A DNA stretch of 64,000 nt from assembly GCA_033060915.1 (NCBI GenBank), contig CM065392.1:11007001-11071000 (forward strand), given 5' to 3'. Positions within the stretch are counted from its first letter, which is position 1. Every line of letters starts with the position of its first letter. The DNA is from Euryodendron excelsum. Lineage: Eukaryota; Streptophyta; Magnoliopsida; Ericales; Pentaphylacaceae. A program made the translations under genes and the position numbers. The notes under the pieces were generated by a model. The model saw nothing but the letters and a program-made list of their open reading frames with translations. It was not told the origin of the DNA and searched no databases. Shown here one piece after another: positions 57,856 through 64,000 of the stretch.

Positions 57856-60640
57856 ACCGTCGTGCTCCAATTTTTTGCACTGGAGGAAAATACGCACAAG
57901 TGGAAAAAACACGGCACTCTCTCGTTAGAACTCATTCTCCTAGAAGGACGAGTGCGACTAGGTTTGAATTTGAAATTGATTTGATTAAAGACTTTTAGAA
58001 AAGGTTTTGAAGTTGCCACCTAACTTTGTTAAGGTGAGTTAGGTCACCTAAAACTAAGTACAATCCAAAGATTAAACTTAGGGTTTTTGAAAAAGTTTTG
58101 AAAAATTTCCTCATGGGAGGGTTTTTAAGAAAATAAGTTGTTTAGCAATTGAAAATATTTAAGCCATTTTTTGAAAATAACTGTATTTTGGTCTTTGAAA
58201 ACAGTGATTTAGGTTCGAAGGTTGGTTACGTGTAGAGAAGATATCCTAAAATCATCACCTTACCTCGCCCTTTTGGTACTTACATGTCTATTCACCCTAG
58301 GTTCACTCATTTAGAATCTTTGATTAATAAAAGTCCAATTATATCCACTTTGAAAAGAACTACATGATGCATAATATGTAAGTGCAAGAAAAGAATTTGG
58401 TTTTCAAAATATATTTGAAAGAAAAGATTTGACTTTGAAAATATATTTGAAAAGAAGATTTAAAGTTTGAAATAGGTTATGAAATTTGAAAAAGGTTGTG
58501 ACCGTATCCATGATGGTTGCCTACGTATTCCTTTATTAGGAATCAGATCAGTCGTAGTTCAAAATCAAGGTTCGATTGAAAATAGACACTTTGAGGTTTT
58601 TGAAAAGTTTAACTTGAAAAGGTTTGATTTGAAAAGGATTTGATTTGAACTTAGAATAGAAGATTTCAAATTGAACTTGAAAAAGAGTTTGAGCTTTGAA
58701 AAAGAACTTGGACTTGATTTGGAAGAGAAAGAGTTGAGTTTTGAAAACATTTTGACTTAGATTGAAGTTGGAAAACCATCTTGGTTTAGAAAGGTGTTTT
58801 AGGAAAGAGTTGAAACTTCCTAACTTAGGATGAGGGTTGAACTAGGGTTTAGGTATCCTAGGGTTGAGGTAACCTAAGGTTGAAGCACATACTTGAAATA
58901 TGAAGGTTTGATTTAGATTTGAAAAGTTTGATTAAGGAGAGTTTCGATTTTAGAAAATTTAGAATTAGGAAAGTTGAACTTAAGAAAGATTTGGAAAAGA
59001 TTTGATTTGATTTAGAAATACTTGACTTGGAATAGTTGGAAAGACTTGACTTTGATTATTTGATTTGAAAGAGTTTAGAAAGTTAAGGTTTAGGAAAGAT
59101 TGAATTTTGAAAAGCTTTGAATTAGGAAAATTTCAAAATAGGAAAGTTCTATTTTAGGAAAGTTTTCAAATTAGGAAAGTTTTCTAATTAGGAAAATTTT
59201 AAATTTAAGAAAGTTTCATTTTAGTAAAGACTTGAATTTGAAAAGTTTTGAATTTAGAAAGATTTGAACTTTGGAAATATTTAGAATTTAGAAAGATTTA
59301 AAAATTTGAGATTTAGAAAGTCAAGATTTGAAAATGTTTGAAATTAAGGAAGATTGGAATTAGAAAAGATTTGAATTAAGAAAGATTTGAATCCTATTTC
59401 CTAAAATAGAAGATTAGATTTTATTTCCAAAAATAGATGATTTGATTTGGTTTTTAAAATTGGAGGATTTGATCTAATTTCCTAAATTAGAAGATTGAAT
59501 TTGACATGGAATTGGAAAGGTTGAGTTTTGAAAACCTATGATTTGATGTAGAAAATAGAGGTTTTAAAAATCTATGATTTGAGGCAAAATAAGAAGTCAT
59601 ATTTTTAGGAAAGAGAACTAGGGTTTCCTAACCATGGAATCTAGGGCTTGACTTGGACTCCAAGAAAAATAGTTTTTAGAAAGGAGATCTTTTGAAGAGA
59701 ATTTTTAGAAAAGAAGTTTGAAGAGAGTTTTTGGAAAGGAACTTGAAGAGAATTTTTAGAAAGTAGATTTTTGAAAAAAAGTTTGAAAAGCAATTTGGAA
59801 AGGGGCTTGAATATGGACTTTTGAAAATCTTTTGAATGTCTTACTTTCTTAAAACGATTCTACCCATTAAAAGATTAGAACCATTTGAGGAATGTGATTT
59901 TGAAAACAAGGACTTGAAATATGGACCATAATGATCACATTGAATATCACACTTTCCTAAAACAACTCTAACCATGGAATGATTAGAATCACTTTAGAAT
60001 TGTGATTTTGAAAATAAGTTTGAAAAAGAAGATTTTGAATGCAAGTTTTGAAAGAGAGTTTTGATGCAAGTATGAAAATAACTTTGAAAACGAATTTGAA
60101 TGTATGAATATGATATGCACAATGCAAAAAGGATCATGAACATACAAAGTTAGGCTTCACCATATAATTAAGGGGGCCGAACCTACACCATCAAGGGTTG
60201 AATTTGAAGAAAGCTCCCGACATGGTGACCTTCAACAATTCTTCTTAGGCATGAACTGGGAAACCCCTTGTTTCAAGCATGCAAAAAAGGGAGGTAGAAG
60301 ATGGGGGATTAAAATAGAAAAAAATCTAAGTGGGTTTAGAGGAAGAAGAGAGAGGGGGGAATTATATAAACATAAATCAAAAGCCTACCTTGTCTTATTC
60401 TTGCTTGGCTTGTTTTATTTGCATTGTTTTACTTGGACTTTGAGAACCTTGGAGTTGTAGCACTTTGAGTGTTTGATGGAGGCTTTGGAGGCTTATGTTT
60501 GAGTGGTTTAAGTGTATGGAGGCTAGGGCTTGAAGAGGCAAGATAGGGCTCGGATTTGGAGAGAATTCGAGCTCCGTATTTCGAGAAATAGAGTTTTTGA
60601 ACTAAGTTTGCGGACCCTTTTCACGCAGGGAGAAGGTCTG

Positions 60641-60648
60641 TATTTATA
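60641..60648 (-). promoter_or_regulatory. TATA box of the 5' LTR
   Basis: CTTATAAATACAGACC on the minus strand, matching 52762-52769. It would drive the gag transcript. Confidence 0.6.
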
Positions 60649-60663
60649 AGCAACTAAATAACC

Positions 60664-63600
60664 TGGCACTTGTTGTAGTGGCGCTAGGGTAAAATTTCTA
60701 TTGGCGCCACTCCTAGTGGTGCTAGGCCATTTATTGCACTATTAGTGGTGCAAGCCAATTAGGAAAGTTTTTAAGGTGGTAAGAAATGTATCTTTCGACC
60801 CTTGGGACGCAAGACAAAGATTTGGGTGCCTATACTAATGACTATCATGCAATTGTTGGCTTGGCTCCACTAGAAGTGACTCTAGAAAGTTCAGGAATGA
60901 TCCGGAAGGTTTTGAGTAACCAAACTCAGCCGGGAATGGATGGGAAATCTCGAGAGAATGTCTTAAAGGTAGCTAGCTTAAGAAGTAATGATGGAGTGTT
61001 TGAAAAGGTCGACCAGCCAGCCAAGGGCAAAATGGTTAATTCAACCCAGGAAACACCGGAATGGACTTGGAGTGACTCGTAAGAAGGTTTGAAGGTTGGA
61101 AATACTATTTGAACTATTTTGGATAGTTGTCAGTTTGATACCCAGAGCCGGTATGGTTGGAAAAGGCAACCGACCCAATAGGGGTAAAATTATCATTTTG
61201 CACTGGGTTTTCTGGAATAGACTCAGAATGATCCAGAAAAGTGTTAGAAGGTTAGGAATATGATTAGAAGCATCTTCGAGAGGTAATTGGTTTGATACCC
61301 AAAGTCGGTGTGGTTCTTGAAGGCGATCAGATGTATGCCTAGGGGCAAAATGGTCTTTTTGACCGAATGGTCTCAGAATTGGTCCAGAACCGACTAGAAG
61401 GCACTTGAACATGCCAGATTGTCTTTGGGACAATCTTGGAAGGATGAACTTACCACTCTGAAGACTTAGATACTTCCTTGAGAAACGTGTTGAAAAAGAC
61501 CCAAGGGGCTGTTTGGTCATTTTTCACCGAATTGGCTTGCAGGCATTAGTGTTGACCCGAGTTTTGAGCATTTTTGCCACTCTAACGGTGTGTGACGAGT
61601 TAGTTTCCAAAGGTATCTCGTCTTTTGGTAACGTGTCACTGCTAAGAGGCGTGTTTGGTCTTATGATATAGGGGTTTTGTTGTCAATTCTCAATGTCGAC
61701 CTGTTTGCGAGTGTTTCTGCGGTTCTAACAGTTGTGATGTTTGCAAGTGTTTTCGCCACTCTGACGGTGTGCGTTCATTCCGAATACTACCTAATTTCAG
61801 AAAGCTGCTAGATGGACTTATCGTATGAGGAATCAACTTTTGCAAAAGACGTGCCGAATAATGAACATTCTATATTGGTAGGCTAGCAGGTTCCAGAAGT
61901 GAACCGTTCTACCGTCTCGGGGACTTGGGTTTCGTCTCAGTGAACTGGTTTGAAGGGACTTACCGTTCTGAAGAGTTTTCTTGAAGAACATGTTGAATTG
62001 GATTAACTTATTGTCTGAAGAATTAACTCTCTCGAAAGATATGCCAAATTGGATTTGATTAGTCTGGATTGGAATTGAAATTGGAATTGAGGCTGAAATA
62101 GGGACTTACCATCTTTAGGAAGACGTGCCAATTGGAATTGGACCGAGAATGCCGCAAGAGCATTTTAGTTATTTTGCCTCTATTGGGCCCGATGGGTTCA
62201 CGAAACGATTGATTAACTGGATTGAGTCTAAAAAACTGGTTTTCACTTGAATGTGTTTGTGTTAGTTTGAATGTGAATCCAGGGGGACCGGAGATTGCCG
62301 AGCGGGCAAAAATGGAATGCTTACACTTGGCACTTGTTACAGTGGTTCCAGGGCAAACTTTCCACTAGCGCCACTAGGACTGGCGCTAGGCCATTTATTG
62401 GCTTGGCACCACTAATAGTAGCGTCAGCCACTTAGAAAAGTTTTAAGGCAGCAAGACACATATCTTTCGACCCTTTGGGACGCAAGGTAAAAGATTTGGG
62501 CGCATGTCCTAGTCACTACCATGCAATTTTTAGCTTGGCTCTACTAGAAGTGAGTCCGGAAGATCCGAGAATGATCTGAAAGCCGAGGATCAACAGGAAC
62601 CCTTGAAAGAGTGTCCCAGATGTAACAGGGTTAAGAAATAATGCCGGAATGTTTGAAAAGGTTAACTAGCCCTACTAGGGGTAAAACGCTCATTTGAACT
62701 GGAAAAATGTCAAAATGGAATTAGAGTGATCCAGAAAGGTGTTGGAAGGTTGAGAATACTATTAGAAGCATCATTAGAAGATAACTGGTTTGATACCCAG
62801 AGTTGGTGTGGTTCCCGGAGGCAATCAAATGCCTAGGGGCAAAATGGTCATTTTGACCGGATGGTCTCGGAATTGATCCGGAACTAACTGGAGGCATTTG
62901 AACAAGCCAGGTTATTTTTAGGACAATCTTAGAAGGGTGGAGTTACCGCTCTAAGAACTTAGGTACTTTCTCGAAAAGCATGTCGGAAAGGGCTAAGGGG
63001 CAGTTTGGTCATTTTTCACTAAAGTGGGCTAGCAAGCATTGATGTTAATCTGGGTTTTGAGTGTTTTCGTCACTCTGATTGTGTGTGATAAGTCGGTTTT
63101 TGAAGGTAGTCCCTCTTTCGATAAACACGTCACGCCCAAAAGGCATGTTCGGTCCCGTGAAATAGGGATTTTGTTAGCAATTCTCAATGTCAACCTGTTT
63201 GCGAGTGTTTTCGCCACTTTGATGGTTATGATGTTTGTGAATGTTTTCGTCACTCTAACGATGTGCGTTCATTCTGTAGACTGCCTGATCTCAGGAAGCT
63301 GCTAGATGGTCTTATCGTCTGAGGGAATAACTTTCTCAAAAGACGTGCCAGATAACGAACATTTTACATTGGCGAGCTAGCAGTGCTAGAAATGAATCGT
63401 TTTACCACTCAGGGACTTGGGTTCCGTCCTAGTTGACAAGTTTGAAGGGGCTTATCGTTTTGAGCAGTTTTCTCGATAAACATGCTAGACTAGATGGACT
63501 TACCAACTTAGGGATTAACTTTCTCAAAAATTACACTAGATTGAGTTTGATTGGTCTAGACTGGAATTGGAATTGGAATTGAAATTGAGGTTGAAATAAG

Positions 63601-63789
63601 GCATTTTGGTCATTTTGGAATTGGACCGAAAAATGCCCCAAGGGCATTTTGGTTATTTTGCCTTTATTGGGCCTGGCGGGCCCGCAAAGCGATCGATTGA
63701 CTGGATTGAGTATGAAAAACTAGTTTGGACTTAAATGTGAGTCTTGTCGGACCGGAGATTGCCAAGCTGGAAAAAATAGAGTGCTTACA
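60664..63789 (-). repeat. Tandem duplication of the LTR U3 region (1.66 and 1.46 kb)
   Basis: TGGCACTTGTT at 60664 and again at 62328. Both units run through TTTCGACCCTTGGGACGCAAG-type sequence, the GGTCA motifs, the GTTTTCGCCACTCT blocks, the ATTTTGCCTCTATTGGGCC block and the terminal TGCTTACA (62325 and 63789). The copies are diverged at many positions, so the duplication is not recent. Confidence 0.85.
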
Positions 63790-64000
63790 TTCAGGAAGAA
63801 TCAATTTTCAAACATCAACCTTGAACCTCTCTAGAGGAGTGTCATTCTGCCAGACGTAACGTCAGTTCATGAAGAATCAATTTCTAGACATTAATCTTGA
63901 ACCTCCCCAAAGGAATGTTATTCAACCAGATGGAACGTCAGTTTAGGAAGGATCAATTTTCAAACACCAGACCTTAACCTCCCCAGAGGAATGTCATTCT
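63790..64000. repeat. 76-77-bp tandem repeat, runs off the window
   Basis: GAAGAATCAATTT-like starts at 63794 and 63871 and GAAGGATCAATTT at 63947. Each unit contains GAACCTC and GGAATGT..ATTC blocks and ends near AACGTCAGTT. At least 2.7 copies. Extent beyond 64000 unknown. Confidence 0.85.

Larger units (their letters stand above)
50457..63789 (-). mobile_element. Gag-only Tat-lineage element with giant LTRs (TR-GAG-like)
   Basis: Inserted into the RT of Athila element 2. Minus order: 5' LTR (63789 or 62325 down to about 57857), primer site (57855-57838, tRNA-Arg type), leader, gag (about 56350-54900), a short acidic tail, 3' LTR (54262-50457). The 3.6-kb interior holds no protease, RT, RNase H or integrase, so it would need another element's enzymes. 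The two LTRs are clearly related but strongly diverged and different in length, so this may be an old or recombinant insertion. Confidence 0.7.
57857..63789 (-). repeat. 5' LTR of the gag-only element, with internal tandem duplication
   Basis: Starts (plus strand) CCGTCGTGCTCCAATTTTTTGC next to the primer site (given by parts) and parallels the 3' LTR in order: GTTAGAACTCATTCT block, AAAGATTTGA-rich stretch (58560-59800), TATA box (60641-60648), then U3. The U3 part is present twice: 60664-62327 and 62328-63789, each ending TGCTTACA. Confidence 0.65.

Overview
The window looks like nuclear DNA of a flowering plant, probably a woody eudicot. It is AT-rich, has GT-AG introns, carries two conserved plant genes split by introns, and is mostly retrotransposon sequence. 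I cannot name the species. I see no prokaryotic, organellar, tRNA, rRNA or CRISPR features.

Layout. 1-2821: two fragments of a giant-LTR (Tat/Ogre-like) repeat family, full of tandem repeats and short dyads. 2822-6430: AT-rich spacer with a broken hAT transposase and a possible Helitron end. 6430-29010: the SMG7 gene (plus strand, about 984 aa, six coding exons). Its 5'-UTR intron is about 15 kb long because it holds an old, antisense, 11.7-kb Athila-type Ty3/gypsy element (9823-21570) with both LTRs, a tRNA-Asp-type primer site and a likely 5-bp target duplication. Two introns lie after its stop codon, the architecture expected for autoregulation by nonsense-mediated decay (NMD). 29010-34500: spacer with two Helitron-like units joined head to tail. 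34509-38952: a type-B phosphatidylinositol-4-phosphate 5-kinase gene on the minus strand (8 coding exons, 780 aa, eight MORN repeats). 39690-42670: SINEs, a probable solo LTR, a Ty1/copia LTR remnant and the 3' end of a LINE. 42671-50456: a second Athila-type element (minus strand). It keeps an extra ORF between pol and the 3' LTR, preceded by its own TATA box and motif cluster, and the start of that ORF is triplicated in tandem (405-bp unit). Its reverse-transcriptase gene is cut at 50456 by another insertion. 50457-63789: that insertion is a gag-only, giant-LTR element of the Tat lineage (minus strand, tRNA-Arg-type primer site), whose right-hand LTR contains a tandem duplication of its U3 region. 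63790-64000: a 76-77-bp tandem repeat running off the end.

The two host genes are unrelated in function: SMG7 acts in NMD and meiotic exit, PIP5K makes PI(4,5)P2. They converge on about 5.5 kb of intergenic sequence. The most unusual material is in the transposons: a candidate internal promoter for the extra Athila ORF, dyads with compensatory base changes repeated through the giant LTRs, and the Helitron head-to-tail junction. All exon boundaries were placed by reading frame, splice consensus and remembered family conservation, not by transcript evidence.
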